NCBI RefSeq assembly: GCF_012273895.1
Contig: NC_052102.1
Coordinates: 4,982,917-5,046,916 of the forward strand
Direction of reading: 5' to 3'
DNA from: Zerene cesonia
Lineage: Eukaryota > Arthropoda > Insecta > Lepidoptera > Pieridae
DNA: 64,000 bases
The notes under the pieces were generated by a model, which searched no databases, was not told the DNA's origin, and saw only the letters and a list, made by a program, of their open reading frames with translations. Below, in pieces: positions 13,830 to 28,500 of this stretch. Numbering within the stretch: the first letter of the stretch is position 1; each line of letters opens with the position of its first letter. Position numbers and translations under genes: made by a program.

Positions 13830-13980
13830 ATTTAGAAATTAAAAACTTTTCAACGGATTTTAAACGCGATTTATTCATTATATTATTAACCCGACGTTTC
13901 GAACACTTTGCAGCGAGGGAGACAGTCTCCCCGTGACCACGCTCGTTTAAAATCCGTTGAAAAGTTTTTAATTTCTAAAT
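13830..13980. mobile_element. Short MITE with perfect 37-base terminal inverted repeats
   Basis: The left arm 13830-13866 and right arm 13944-13980 are exact reverse complements over 37 bases, enclosing a 77-base core that contains CCCGACGTTTCGAACAC, a sequence type that I recall as frequent in lepidopteran repeats. Total length is 151 bases with no coding capacity, as expected for a non-autonomous DNA transposon. A clear target-site duplication is not visible, so the superfamily is not assigned. Confidence 0.75.
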
Positions 13981-16900
13981 CATTATATTATAGAAAGTCG
14001 TGTTTGATACACTCAGAACATAGCACAAGTGATGTAAAATTTGGCATATAATATAGTGAGCATACAAACCTGAATTTACGAATGAGCGAAAGAAATGACT
14101 CACACATTATACTCATACGGTTGACAACCTTCACCCTTATCTTTACTCACAGGCATTCAACAACAAAAAACCCTAAACACAAGACGCTTGAAAACTGTTA
14201 CAAACTCAAATGAACGATTTAAGTTTTAAGTAGGGTTAGAGCATATGACGTGTCGCAAATCCAGTTGACCCATGCAAACTCAGTAACGTAAATCTGTTGC
14301 GCTAATACTAGCAGTATCGGCGATGGCATTAGGTAAACGCTCTCACCGATCTCCAAATCTGTTTGGATCCGGGGATTTAAGCTTGGCGAATCGATATGCA
14401 CATTCAACAACCGATATAAAAAGTCCAGAATGATCAGATGCTCATAAATCATTATTTGCATCAAGCTCTCTTCGTTAACACTCTTAGTTTTATATATTGC
14501 ACGAACATTATGTAAAAAAATGCGACTCTATTTTAGACTTATACAATCACTTTAAAGTTCTCTTTATTCCGGTCGAAATTAACATGCGACGATCATAACT
14601 TCGGAATATTGATTTTATGCAGTCTCATATCTCTCTTCAACGTAGCTTCAGGCGTAGATACCTATTATGCAATTCACATCTGTTTCAGATTTTCGACCAT
14701 TTTAACAGGAAGTCACCTAAAAATTCAGCCTGAGTTGCTTTTCAAGCGACGGTCTGGGAATAGAAAATTTAGAAGTAGGAATTTAATTAAAGTAGCAGTA
14801 TTCACATTATTCAATATGTACTGATCAATGAAGGTTTATCCTACACACGTATAAGTATTATACAATAAAATTTTAATTAAGAGCTATGATGAACTTTATA
14901 TTTAAAGCACTAGTTAGCATCGACTTCTTCGCTCGCGTGTTAAAAGTAAGTAGTGCCATATTCCAAACAACAAATTATCTATTAGATAGATTTATCTGTG
15001 AGACTTTAAAATTCATTTGCCACTCTGATATGATCATAACGGACGGCAATCCATCCATCTTTTATGCCAAGATGAAAGATTAAAAGCATTCTAAGCAAGA
15101 ATACAAATTTATTGTTTCTATGTATACGTTAAAAGGAAATATTTTATTTATAATGGACACTTTATTTTATCACATTTATCTATTAATCCTCGTCCCTACG
15201 TTGGAGCCCTTACATCGAGCGAAGACTCGTCGTGATCGTGAATAAATCGGATATAGAGGTCCTGGAAAGAATTTCGTACAAATTATCTTTTAATTAAAAT
15301 AAGTCTGCGTTCATATTAATACCGTGTTATTGTTATGGCAAACTTTGTGTTTAAAACGTATTAAAGACAATTTAAACAAAACATTTAATGTATCCTAGTA
15401 GCTAATTAGACAAAGTTTGATAAAATTACCGCAAGTTTTACGGATTAAACTAATTTCTTTTACCGCAATCTATACAAATATATATATTTGCCTATCTGAA
15501 TTTGTTGTATACAGTAAAAACTTTCTTAAGGCGAACTGGCACAAACATTTAAACAAACTTAACCAGTCTTAATTGAAGCGCCCGCTTCGCTACGACTGAT
15601 ACGCGAAATGAGCGGTTAGGTTTTGGTAACAAAATCTCCGTTTCGCCTTTCTTCTAACTAAATTACATCAAGACTACCACAGACTTACGAAGACGTTGCG
15701 AACTCCAGGTTACAATATGGGAAAATTATATATAAGAAATGAAATCCAAGCTCCGACCGTTAGTCCTAGTGCATTTTAAATGAAATTGCTTCTTAAGAAG
15801 GATTGTGATACTCTACTCAGGATTAAGTGCTGTATAATCTTAAAATGCCGCTGTTATCCTCAGCTCAATTAGAAAATTGGTTTTTATAATCACATTCGCT
15901 GGGAACCGGGATATAAAGTTCAGATTAAGGCAGCATTAGCAACAGTCATTAGGCGATACACACAACGCTGAGAAAACTGATAAACATCATTTCAAAGGAA
16001 TATTCTCCTAAAAGAACCCGGATCACAATATATTAAAAACAATTTTTTATCACACGCTTTGAATATTATGATTCGATTTATTTTAAAACTTTCTATTAAA
16101 CTTAAGTTAAATTGAACTAAATAATACGACACTGTTCGTTGATAAATATTGTTCATATTTTCCTCTAAATAAAACTTTCCTTACCTATAAACTTAAATAG
16201 CGAAAACAGAACCTTCACAATTTCGCCTTGAAACTAACTCGGAATTTTAATGCCGTTCATTCTTCGTTCATGCTTCGAAACCCTTTTAATGCCGGGATCA
16301 ACACGCATTTAGCAAATTTTTGAAAGCCCTGTACCTTTATTGAAAATTAATTGAACACTGGAGTGTTTTCTGATTTGCGACGCGTTTCAAACGTGTTCAT
16401 AATAATTAATGGAACCACATCAGCGAACAATATTCATTGTCATTGAACACAGATTAATTATGTAAATTTGGTTTGGGCTGCAGCAGTCGATAGCAAAGGA
16501 AATGCTTACAAAACGACCACGCCGACATCACTCAACAACTTGCAAGTTCGCCACATTTAAAAAGGCCGCCGATCAATCTTAGAACCATTATCGCCCACCA
16601 TGATTTATGCAAGGCAAGTAACAACGCGTTTAAAATATTACCGAAAATGGGGCCTAGAACATTCTCAAAGATGGTCGTAAATCGTGATAAAGTTCAAAGT
16701 ATTTTTTGTCGTGAATTGTTAATTGGTAATGTTTATCATCCTACTTGCGCATAGCTATTATTCGATAAGGAATAGATATTTGTTAGTGAAATCAGTTAAA
16801 AAATAATCAAATATTGCTTATTCATACTGTATGCTTAAAATTAATAACAGCCACTAGATAAATAACATTAACACTGATCTATTCCCTTGATTAAATTGAT

Positions 16901-19900
16901 ACACAGTAGGTATATAATACTAATTAATTATGTCAGTAATCCTATTCAATTACGTGCGTATTGATTACGATATAATATATCTAGCAAGAAGACCTAAATA
17001 TATTCACATCTATTATAATATACGAACATGCAATAATATCCCTTAACATCGGTGTACGGTTGGAATGGGAATTATTTCGACATTCCGGAGGTTAGCACCG
17101 GAATGCCTTCCAAATTGGGGTGACCAATCAAGAACCCATTGTAATTTTCAGTGCGTTATTTAGTTAAAATAATTTATCTGCGAATACGGCGAAATTTTGC
17201 TGAATAGTTTTTAAACAATATAATAATTATGTTTAACAAAAATGAAACAATGCCTTCAAATAGTGAGAACTGGACCAGATTTACATAGAAGTACATCTTT
17301 AAAATCGGTTCAACCAGTAAAAAGTTATGAGGTAACAAACACAAAAAATGCAGTCGGATTGAGGACCTTCTTCTTTTTTGAAGTCGGTTAGAAAGTAGCC
17401 ATTTTTATTAGACTTTTGAAATCGTCTTGAGATTTTGTACGAACTTTGAATGGAATCACATAATGATACATGGTACAGCATACCAACAATAAAAATAGCT
17501 CCATTAAAATAATAACGGTACTTCAAAAACAAATTTACGAAATTAGTTATTTTACTAACACTTCAATAACAAACTTGGATCTTTACGAGTTTATTATGAA
17601 TATAACGGTTCCCTAACTGGTATTTTTATTTTTATTATATGGGAACTACGGTATGAAGTTTAATATTCGCACGACTAATTGTTAAGATATCTGCTAACAG
17701 GAATAGGAAAGATTTTCAAACGCTTCACGTTCTACTTAATATAAAACAATAAATCAAATTTTATCAATCATATATTTCAATCGCAATCAAAGTCTGAATC
17801 AATAAAAAAGGCAAACTCTCGAAAACGAAGGTAAACACACGGAATTGCGTCACAAGAGGAAGCCTCGCAAAAGGGTCCACAATTCACATCACCTATTTTT
17901 CCTTTCCACACGTAATGAGTTAATCAACACTTACAAACACATTCTTTAAGATCCACGTAAGTTTATACGTTCCGTTAAAGATAGAAATAAAACCTAAAGT
18001 CTTTTAAATTCATGGCATTCTTATCGTCATTCATTCATTCGCCTCCAATCAATATTTCCTACAGAATTTTGACGGTAGAACGCAAATGGAAATGTGTATC
18101 AAAAATTACTCATATTTATTATTGAATACATAAAGATTCGTATAATTATGAAACTGAAAATACTTCTTAACATCTCGTATTATTACGATGCTATAATGAT
18201 AACTATATGTACAAAAGGGATGTTTCGTACATTTTCTGAAAAGTATATTAAAAAACATTCAACAAGAGTAAATATGATTCATATCAGACATAAATTTCCT
18301 CTTTTGCGAATTAATATCAATTCATGACGCCGGGTCTGCATTGAGAGGGGGTATGTTTGAGTAGTGCTACAGATGTTTATAAACAACGTCCTACATTTAT
18401 TTTTAAATATATATAATGTCATATGACATCAGTATATCCTTCACCGTGATATATTTTTTATTAAAAATGAATAATAAGCCGCCATGTTTTAAATCCTCTA
18501 CATTTATGTACGTAATACATATTTTATGTTTATGCTGTATACCCTTATGTATAGACGGAGAAAACAATTGATAATTTTGCAAAATAACTCCAGGCGTCCA
18601 CTGTTTGTGACAGAATCTGTTTATTATTTACCTATACCTATCATTTCATTATTTTGATCGTCTATAAGAGAAAGTCGGGAATATATTGTATCTCATATTA
18701 CAATCAAACCGAGCAATGAACTGAAAATATGGACTACAATAAATTAAGAGGATCGTTATTTTCGGGAACGAAATTATCTTAATAAGGAGCTCTACGCGTT
18801 TATTTATCGAAACATCCAATAACATTACTCCCTTTCGGTTTACTTTTAATTTACCATTGATATACGAAACGGTAGTTCGTTTATTAATTTGATGGTATAA
18901 TACGCGATATCAATCATGTGGGTGGGTAGTGGTGCCCGTCGACGAGCGTAGCCAGCATCTCCCCCATTCATCACACTTCGAGCGTTCTTAAGTGCTTTAA
19001 CGCTGCCTCTGGCCAACTCCTTATATCCCACACTCTCGCTACATAAACAATCGCAAACTAAATTGTTTGTACAATATTAAAGAACGCTCACTGCTCATGG
19101 TGGATCTCATTGTTGTATTTCTTGTTGTTTGCTACAAACGCTCGCAATAACAACGTTAAAATAAACGTGCATGTTTACTGAAACTGAACTGCCATTAAAA
19201 ATGACACTATCCATTGTGAACATATGAATTTGATGTGCTTTAAATGGATTCATTTTGTATAACTTTCTTTTGAAAGGAATAGAGCTTTACACGACATAAT
19301 GGATAAATATTAAAAGTATAATTGTGTAGATATTATATAATATATATAGCTAATATAGCTAATATTACGAATGCGAAGGTGTGTTTGGTTTTTTAATATA
19401 ATTATATGAGCGGTTTTATTAACATGATTTTTGTGTTTAAAGATAGTTAGGAGGCTAAATAGTGACATGTTACCATGGTTAAACATGTAATTTTAGTAAC
19501 TAATTTTAGGAACTTCAGGTTCGAATTGAAAAATTATTGTTTATGTCGATTAGATTAGAAGACTATATATAGATAAGAAGAACGCCATATAAAATCGTGT
19601 CATTATACCATCTTATAATGTTGTTACCTTTTGTTGTTTTGTGTTTGTCATAGACCGCGATTTTTTTAAATACCTTAATGCTAGTTTAATATAGATTGTA
19701 TTTAAAGTAAGGGCGTCTACGGTAACCCAGTAATAAAGAATAAAAAACCTTAAAGTAATAATAGAATGCAAGTGCATCCTAGCAAGTGTCTCTCAACACA
19801 ACATGTATACAAATGATAAAGTGACATAAAAAGTTATTTTATTTTAATTTTATGTACAATGTGGGCAAAACCGCGGGGCACATTTACTATAATATACTAT

Positions 19901-20027
19901 GAGTTAGTTAGATATGAAGAACTGTACTGTACTGTACTGTTCTCGGAAACGGCACTTTTAATAATCGCTAGAACTCTAAATCGGCAAACAAAACATCAAA
20001 CAGTTTATGTCCATGGTGACTCCGAAT
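13981..20027. other. CadN downstream intron, no gene; a few repeat fragments
   Basis: No exon recognised. A small hairpin lies at 17081-17105 (8-base arms CATTCCGG/CCGGAATG). A repeat-like fragment at about 17265-17395 ends in a GAAGTCGGTTAG-type tail common in lepidopteran dispersed repeats. The stretch at about 16230-16640 is less AT-rich than its surroundings, carries several TAATTA-type sites and has no coding sense, so it could be a conserved noncoding element. Confidence 0.45.
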
Positions 20028-20279
20028 TCTCGATGCTCCTTAACCGTGAATGTCATCCCTCTGACGTGTATGCACGTGCTAGGCTCTGTCTTAGCACGAA
20101 GTAAGCCGTAAGTCTTTTCGTTTAACGTCCATATTCATGACGTCATCAAAAGTCTCTCGATGCTCGAAAAACAAGTGACATCCTTCTGATGTGTCTGCCC
20201 GGGCTAGGCTTTGTCTTAGCACGAAGTAAGCCGTTAGTCTTTTCGTTTGACGTCCATACTCATGACGTCATCAAAAAGT
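20028..20279. repeat. Two-unit tandem repeat of about 125 bases, each with TGACGTCA
   Basis: Unit A runs about 20028-20154 and unit B about 20155-20279. Both share GGCT(C/T)TGTCTTAGCACGAAG, GTCTTTTCGTTT and CATGACGTCATCAAAA. The eight-base palindrome TGACGTCA occurs at 20138-20145 and 20263-20270, a spacing of 125 bases. The units differ at scattered sites, so the duplication is not recent. TGACGTCA is the consensus cAMP-response (CREB/ATF) site, but function here is only a possibility. Confidence 0.8.
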
Positions 20280-22122
20280 ATTCATTACTAAGAAACTGAT
20301 AATGTACCCATATTCTTTCTTACATTACAAATAATATCTATTAAATTCAATAAGGTTGTACTGAAAAGGTCCCAATGATTAACTCGAAGGATTTATTGTA
20401 TAACAAATCTTTTTGGTAAATTGGAACCAGTCAGATATATTGCAGTTAAATAACAACAAGGAAACAAGTTGTGTCGGCATACGAGCTATCCTGTTTAATA
20501 GCTACATTCAAAGTTTAGTTTTCGAAAACCGCAATTTGTACTGATGTCACTTCACCCCGCCTACGATATCTTGCCTTGAATTATAGCAAAGTAAAACAAT
20601 TCAACAAACGCGACGAAATATCTGTTTTACCATCACTGATAAAGTTCGTCTAATTGAGATTGAAATGTTTAAATTTAAAAGTTTTCCCTTTTCCCTTTTT
20701 TCTTTCTCAAATTACCAACCTTAAGCTTTGATACTTTAAATTCTGCGTAAAAATGACATGCGTAACGCTCAATAAATCGAATTTAGAAAATTATATATAT
20801 AGAAACATTTTATAACAAAGAAAATAATCATTTATTTGTGTTTTCTGCACGTTGTTTTTGCATATATTCACTTATTTAATAAAGTATAAGTCATCTTAGT
20901 TTGCTAGACAAAATATATGCACAAGCAAAGCTCTAAATAACTTATACGTCTTAAACTAAACTAACTTTTAGTCCGATCTAATTATGCATATGATTAAAAG
21001 TTCCACATAGAAGATAATTATTTCATATACTCACAGTGTGTTATTCAAATGATATGAAACGCGGCGAACATTTAAATGTAATATGTTTTTGAGACTATTT
21101 TCAAAGCCAGATAAATGCACACTTCATTTATTCGCAATTTAAAGTAAGCCCAGATATGGTCATATAAATCGTAGAACACGGGTCGATGGTCTGAACGGAC
21201 TTAGAGATAGCCAGACACAGTGGCTTTGGAGTGAAACAAATAAAAAAACTGTGATGTTAATTTCATAGACATTTAACATAAATATTCCAATTAGTATCAA
21301 AAAATTAATGCGTAAAAAAGTTGATGGCGCAGGTGACACGTAATGGGGAAACGCATTAAGCTCTCGCGGAACTCGCGCCGCAAACGAGGTTCGAAATAAA
21401 ATGCACTAATGATCGCTTTGCTCGCCGTATCAACCGACTTGATAACATTAATATTTACAATATTAATGCTAAAGCAATATAAGTTAACGACTCGCCATAA
21501 TCAAAGAAGCAGTCGAACATATTTTCTCTCCGGGATAAATTGCTATTATAGATAGGAGTTCAAAGGATTATCCGAGCGAGCTGGAGCGAAGCTTCTTTAG
21601 ATATCGCTTACATTACTCTGCAATTAAACGCTATTTCATGGGAGAATTTAGTTTTATGAAACTCTGCAATGTTAATACTTAAACATAATCATCTCTATTT
21701 TCTACTAATAGACACAAATATACATTATGTACACTTTGTATACTTATATTTTTTTGGACAATTATTTTTATGCGCAAATATATTCTAATTCGCAATATCA
21801 ATCACCCTTGCCTTATCGACGTACCGACTCAGCTATTTTGTAAATAATCGTACGTGTGATTAGTTATTCATATCTTATTACGTAAATTGGTTGTATGGAA
21901 TTATCTTCCATCAAAATTGAGCTGCTATTTATACTCCCGTTCCTATATTTTCATATATTTCTAACAATGTTATGAAACAATATACGATTCACTTTACTCA
22001 GACATTTATGATAATAGATCGCCCATTAAGGTTGTTGTACAATTATGACCTCAAATAATTAACTGACCTTACAAACATATACAAATTTAAAGATAAGCTG
22101 ATCCTGAGTTGATGTAAATCCT
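20280..22122. other. CadN downstream intron, nothing recognised
   Basis: No exon, RNA gene or clear mobile element was recognised. A moderately GC-richer patch lies at about 21330-21440, with no open reading of note. Confidence 0.4.
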
Positions 22123-22501
22123 TACTATTATGTTGAAAATGCGAAAATAAGTTTGTTTGTCTCCTTATTTGATATAATGTTTATCTGTCTTTCTTCAACT
22201 TCGAAACGGAGCGATTCTAGGCTATGATTTGTCTGGTTGGGAGGCTAGAGAGTGGACAAAGGCTACATTTTATCGCATTGAAACATGTTAATAAACAGCT
22301 AGCTGTAAACTGTTGCGTCACTCGCTAGATACCCGGATAAAAGTAGCCTATGATAAGCACATATACTATAACCAGACCATAATCTATCTCTATACCATAT
22401 TTCATACAGATACTATAGACTGTTTTTGCGTGAAAGAGTAACAAACATACATACATACATACATCCATCCATACTAACAAACTTTCGCGTCTTTAATTAG
22501 T
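22123..22501. mobile_element. Lepidopteran dispersed repeat with imperfect inverted ends
   Basis: The left end (ACTATTATGTTGAAAATGCG, then a TTTGTTTGT run) and the right end (CAAACTTTCGCGTCTTTAAT) are imperfect reverse complements of one another. They resemble the common lepidopteran repeat that starts AATATTATAAATGCGAAAG. Internally it has GTTTTTGCGTGAAAGAGTAA followed by a CATA microsatellite at about 22446-22478. No coding capacity. Boundaries are approximate and the class (Helitron-like or MITE) is not resolved. Confidence 0.55.
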
Positions 22502-25500
22502 AGAATTTTCAAACGATGATAATTTATAAAAATTAAAAATATAACATGCAACAATAATAACTGTATTACACAACGATAAGTATTATAAAACGTATGAATA
22601 TTCAACTGGAAAATAAGTTAACAACAAAATTGATTAAACTGCAAATGACCATCTGATAAAAGAAGTGATTATAACAGAACAGGAAATTGTATTTTTCCGA
22701 CAAAAACTAATTACAGATAAAAAATACATAAAGCAAGTCATTTAAGGCTTAACAGAGGCTTTGGGGTGCAATACCAGTCAGAAAATGACTTTAAATTGTT
22801 GTGCGAGCTTGATAATATTATTTGTATGTATATTTCAAATTACTTTACATCAAAGTAATGTAAAACGTTATGTAAGTATGCAAAATTTATTTTATTTCGG
22901 TCTTATCACGTAAAATGGGTGTTAAAGTATTAATTATGTGCACATTACGAGTATTAATTATAATATCTGTATGATTACAACGTAATTTATTTTATTTCAA
23001 TGCTTTATATGTATGCCTTTTAAATAAGATTATCATTTTAGGGCCCATATCAGGCTTCCTGGGACAAGTATGAAATATGTAAGGGTCCCAAAAAATCAAA
23101 TTGCGGCAATGTCAGGATTGATAGCCTAAAAAACATGTCGAATATAGTGTTTTTATTGAATATTTCAAAGGATTGTGCTATATCAAAGGTATTTTTTGTA
23201 TCTTTTTTTTTGTGTTTTTTTATGGCAGGGCAAGCAAAGGAGCAGGTGAGCTACCAAGTGCTTTGCAAATGTCGTATAAATTGCTATTTATTATAACATA
23301 TTTACAGTATTAATAAATCTATGTAGTTACAATATATACTAATAATAATAAAAAGCTGAAGAAATCTGTTTGCTTGAACGTGTTAATCTCAAGACGTTTA
23401 ATTCATTTTAATTAATTTTCATTAATAGCGATTTCTAAAATTCTTTCATCGTTGGATATTTACATCACCGAGTGCTATAGGTTACGATATATGTACCACG
23501 GACAAAGCCGGGCTGAACCTAGCGATTGAAAATAAAATCATTCAGTGTAGTTGCAAAGAACCTTTAAAAACTCACAAATAACATTTGAATATTAAAGGCA
23601 AAAGTTGCAACGGGAACAGTAAAACACGACAACAATACAATGAAAAAGTTATGGAACTATAACTTGAACAAACCCTGTCAACATTTCGTGCTTGGCCCCA
23701 TACTTGCGAAAGCCTTCAATTTGTCTTCCAATTGCATTATACTCAAGGTAATGTACTCCATTGCTTATACTTATGAGCATTTTTTTATATTTTTTGATCA
23801 ATAAGTGCACAATAAAAAGTTTATATATTAGATTGAGTAATTTCAAGTTTTCCTGTTTTATTAAAATCGTGCTTTATGAAAGTTCTAAATATCTGAAAGG
23901 CCGTGTGTATGACTGAAGCTTAACGGTTCGGGAAATTCATGATTTCCGTAAAGGAACGCCACGAGGTCAAGTTGGATTATAAAAAGGCAAATAAAAGGAA
24001 ATGTTGGTAACGAATTCAATTTTGTTGACAGGGCCATTACGAAGTAGCTATAAATATGCATGAGATAAGCGCTAATTTTCTGGGCACAAGTTTTTTTTAC
24101 GATACGTATTTCTTTAAAGTCATGGTTTACAATGAACGCAATAATTTCATTTGCGTTGACACAGTTATCAAAATATCTCCAAAGTAACAGTAAGTAACTA
24201 GGGTAAAATTTAATGAAGTATTGTAAAAGTATTAATAATAAACAGCAAGAGACAGTTGATTTTTATTTTTTGCCTCCATTTCCATTGTATTCAAAGCTAA
24301 TAGGCACCAGGCTTTTTACACAATCTATCGTAATACAACTGCCAAGCTCAGCAGAAACGAGCTGGCAAATTTGATAGAAAATCCCAATTGAAAATCGAAC
24401 AGTAATTCGTTTGCAGTGCTATTCCAAGAAATTCTTTTTAGAATCCATTTTCACAATTTCTGAACTGTACCCTATATTATTGTATATTTTTCAATTATCT
24501 GGGTACACTAACAGCGCGTGTGTATTTAATCTTGTACGATCAATGTATTCAACGCCAGTGAAGTATGAGAGCGAAACTATGTCGCAGGAATATTGCCAAT
24601 TAGAAGTAAATAATACATATATTAGCCGCTCGTCCCGGCTCCACGCGGGTTAACCCGGGACAAATATAAAACATAGCCTTTGACAGTCACAGAAAACGTT
24701 GCTTTATAATTGTAAAAACCACTCTACAACGCTACAAATTCACAAAGTTTTACTGCCTTATAATATAAGGAAAAGATTTTACTTAACAATTCATTGTCCG
24801 TCTCCCTTGTGGAGGAAAATAGGTAAAATTGTTTAAAATTCCCTCAAATATTTGAATTGTATCTTACTTCATACATATTCGCAATTTCTATGCAAGTAAT
24901 AATAATAAATGTCAACATTGTCAACAGAAAACTTAATTTCATCACGATTAAAACTCGTTACAAATGGTCGCCTGACCCCCGCTGCGCCCGTCACGAATAC
25001 CGCAAAAGAGAAAAAGACTCAAACACAACGCGCAAATTTTTCATAACGGGAACATGAAAATATAACATTAATTTAACCTCTCTCATATACCAACGACATG
25101 ATAACGCTATTGAACTAATTATGCACGCTTAGTCCTAGAACGTTGAGCTTTTAAACCCTTAAAAGCATGTCATAAAAATTAATTCGTGAATGTTTTATTA
25201 AATTTCATAATAAAGAAAATTATACAACAGATTATACGGTCTCCGTGGAAGTCGTTGTTAGGAGAAAATCCGGCTAGTAATAGGGGTCGGCACCTGAGCT
25301 GGTGGTTGTTGGAGGCGCTAATTCGCAAAGCGCAATATAAATTACAGCCTCTAAACAATGACGGCAACTTGCCCTGTTACCAAATTATACAGAAGCACAC
25401 TAATGTACTCGCTAAAAGGATTCAACCAAAATGCGAATCATTTCAGACCGTCTTGAACGTGCTGCGAAATGAGATGCTTAATTATTTTGTTGATTATATA

Positions 25501-28500
25501 GAGAAAATAATAACACTGCATTATAAAATAATTACGCGTGTTTATTAACAAAATTTGTAATAATATACGTAAGGCACGTATTATTGTATATAATTTATAC
25601 TCTAAATCAAAATTTTTAATTAAATGTATCGTGTCTTTGCGTAAATTTATTTGATTAACATTCAGAAGGACATTTCGTGGAAAAACTCATTAAAACTACG
25701 GACACTCCAAAAGACGCTAGAGTGGTGAGTCAGGCAGTTAATTATTTTTCTCGGGCCGTGATTTGCAATATTCAACTCGCTCTCTTTAAGACGATGACAC
25801 GGTTCATCGGTTAAACGAAGCCCACAATAACAAGTATAATAAACTAAGTTTTCAACTGAAGATACCCGGTACGTTCTCATGTACTTACAAAATGCTTTCG
25901 GGAAATGAAAAAGTACAAGAAATTTTACTATTCGAGTGAATGCTATTCTGCAAAATGGAGGATAGCCTGAAAATGGTTCATTTAATAATTTCGATTGAAA
26001 TTCGTATTGCCTGTATGTGGAATGAAGTCTATCGTGAAAGTTAAATGACAATAATGGAGTAGCACACGTCTGAAATTAATCAACACCCGTCATTGATCAA
26101 ATTACGTTGACGCCAAGAGCGGTAACTGGCCTGTGAATCAAATATCTCGTGAAATGTTTGAAATGAATTTTATATGAATACGTAGATATACGTTATTGGA
26201 ACGGAAGCAGGCTATTTAAATGCGTGACCCGTCATTAGGCACGCGGCCCGAGGTCCCGGTCCGCCCGAGTACGCACTTGATGGCTTCGCATAATCGACCT
26301 GTTAACGTTTTCCCTGTACCTACCTCCTGCTTTTCCCCATTTATTTTTATCACCTATATAGATTTCGTGACCGCACCCTTGGACAAACGAGATAAACTTT
26401 TTTCTTACTTAATCCGGTAAAGAGTGTTATTGAGACCCGATTTAACCCACAAAATAAGCGATTTTTAAAATGTATCCTGTGAGGAAAAAGGAAAAAAATA
26501 GAAATCGAAAATGACAAAAAAAGGCATTTGACCTGAATGATGAATACATGAAATACTTTTTCATTTGTACTTACGTATTCCACCCGTAGCTTCTTACCTA
26601 AAACAAACAAGAATAATTATAAGCGAGGTTTTAAAAATGCATAGAACAGTAATTTTGCAATAAATAAATAATAGAATGTAGATTTTGGAGAAAAACAATT
26701 ACGAACGTAACACTATGAAATATGAGAAAACCCCTTCGTAAAAACATGTTAAATAACACCTGAGTGCGATGGGATGGGAAAATTTATGGCATACTGTATG
26801 TATTTCAACCGATGTGTGAATTGCACGCTATCGAAGTTGGCCATTACGAAATATAAAATTAAATACGGCTAGTCATAGGAGTTGCTGAGGCTAGTTAACC
26901 AAATTCTTTGAATACAGTTGTGCTAAAAATTTAATTCTAACCAAACTTCTAGCTCTATACTAGGGATCTCAGCTCATCCAACTAACAACACCTACGTTTT
27001 ATAAGAACAATGCACAAAGAAGATGTTGTTTTTCCTAGACTACAGACAGCACAATAAAGTCATATTATTATTTGTATGGTCTCATTGTTGCGTAGTCACG
27101 TGCACATTGGCGCACGCTACACCTGTCGGCGGCATTTGCCACCAGGGACCTCACTTCAAACTATTCCTTTGTATTTCTACCCTGTTACAAGTTTATTTCA
27201 TTTTACTCTTCGTCCTCTAAACTCTAACTGAATACAATGAATCTTTTTCCCAACAACACGGGAAAAGCCTAAAAATAAAGAACAACACTTTCCGTGTTGA
27301 ACGTTACAGTGAGATTACTACGTCAACTTTCGCAAAGTTCAGAGCACAGCTGTGCAACGTATAACGTATTACATAAAGTGCATTACGAAAATAAAATGTA
27401 TCTTTTGTAAAAAATATCCGCTGAACAAACGCGTTAACCAAATGATTAACAACGAAGAGAAATAACACCATCAAAAAAGCAATATTTAAGTTGTCTGAGG
27501 CTTGTAAAATGTCAGCCCCGATAAAAGTTAATAAAAGCGCATACGTAAACAGAAAATGTATTTTGTTTAATCTTCTTTCTTGAACAAAGATTTCCTTTTT
27601 AGCAAGGGATGATAAAGTTCTTTATTATTGTTTTTCTTAAAATATAACGCTTTTAATGTAATTCTATGACATTTTATTTTAGAGATATAAATAGCCCCTT
27701 TTCACATTTATAAGATGGAAATAAACAATACAAGGTGTCCTGAAAAGCTGAAAGGATTACACTAGACTTAAGAAGGTTAGAGGCGGTGAACATGGAGTCA
27801 CTAAGCTCACGCACACATCTACATCTGTGTATTTGTAACGCGAGATTTACGTAGCAGAAAATGTACGAGAAACAACCTCCACATATCTGATGCTCTCATT
27901 TCTAACATGATTACTGTGAGAATAAATAAAGAATACAGACAACCAAATATGTTGCAATGATTATTTTCTACATAAATAAGGTCACCGTCTTTACTAGGGA
28001 GGAAGGCACGAAGAAAGAGGTAAAGTGGGACCTAATGCCAACAATATCCCATAAAAAAGAAAACCAAAAAATACAGTCAAATTGAATAAACTCATTCATT
28101 TTTTGGAACGTCGATGGAAAAGTTATTCTCATTAAAGTAAAGTGATAAAATTTAATGTGCGTTCCTGAAAGTTTAACATGGCCTGTAAGTACATGAGTAT
28201 ATGTCCGTACATACATATTTAAAGACGTTTAAAAATGTACACAATGTATACAACCTGACCATATACTGCACGAGTGTTCCTAATGTCGCAACTGCAGTGT
28301 AAATCCAATACGTAATGGGTGCTAAAAACCTTTAAAATACTATATTTCCAACACTTACAGCTATCGTATTATTTATTGTTTTTAGCGGCAATAAACCTTT
28401 ACTATTATACAGAGTATTTCATACAATAAATGAAATGCTTCGGACTCTTACAGCCGTTACGCCCAATAATAACTACACGTATTCTCGTACGGAGCGAAAT

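Noticed and set aside
18846..19031. Small minus-strand frame reading MGYKELARGSVKALKNARSV
   Set aside because: Superficially protein-like, but only 61 codons, no known domain and no splice or expression support.
25186..25548. 120-codon plus-strand open frame
   Set aside because: Low-complexity hydrophobic and Ile-rich reading without a domain; part of it looks like a repeat fragment.
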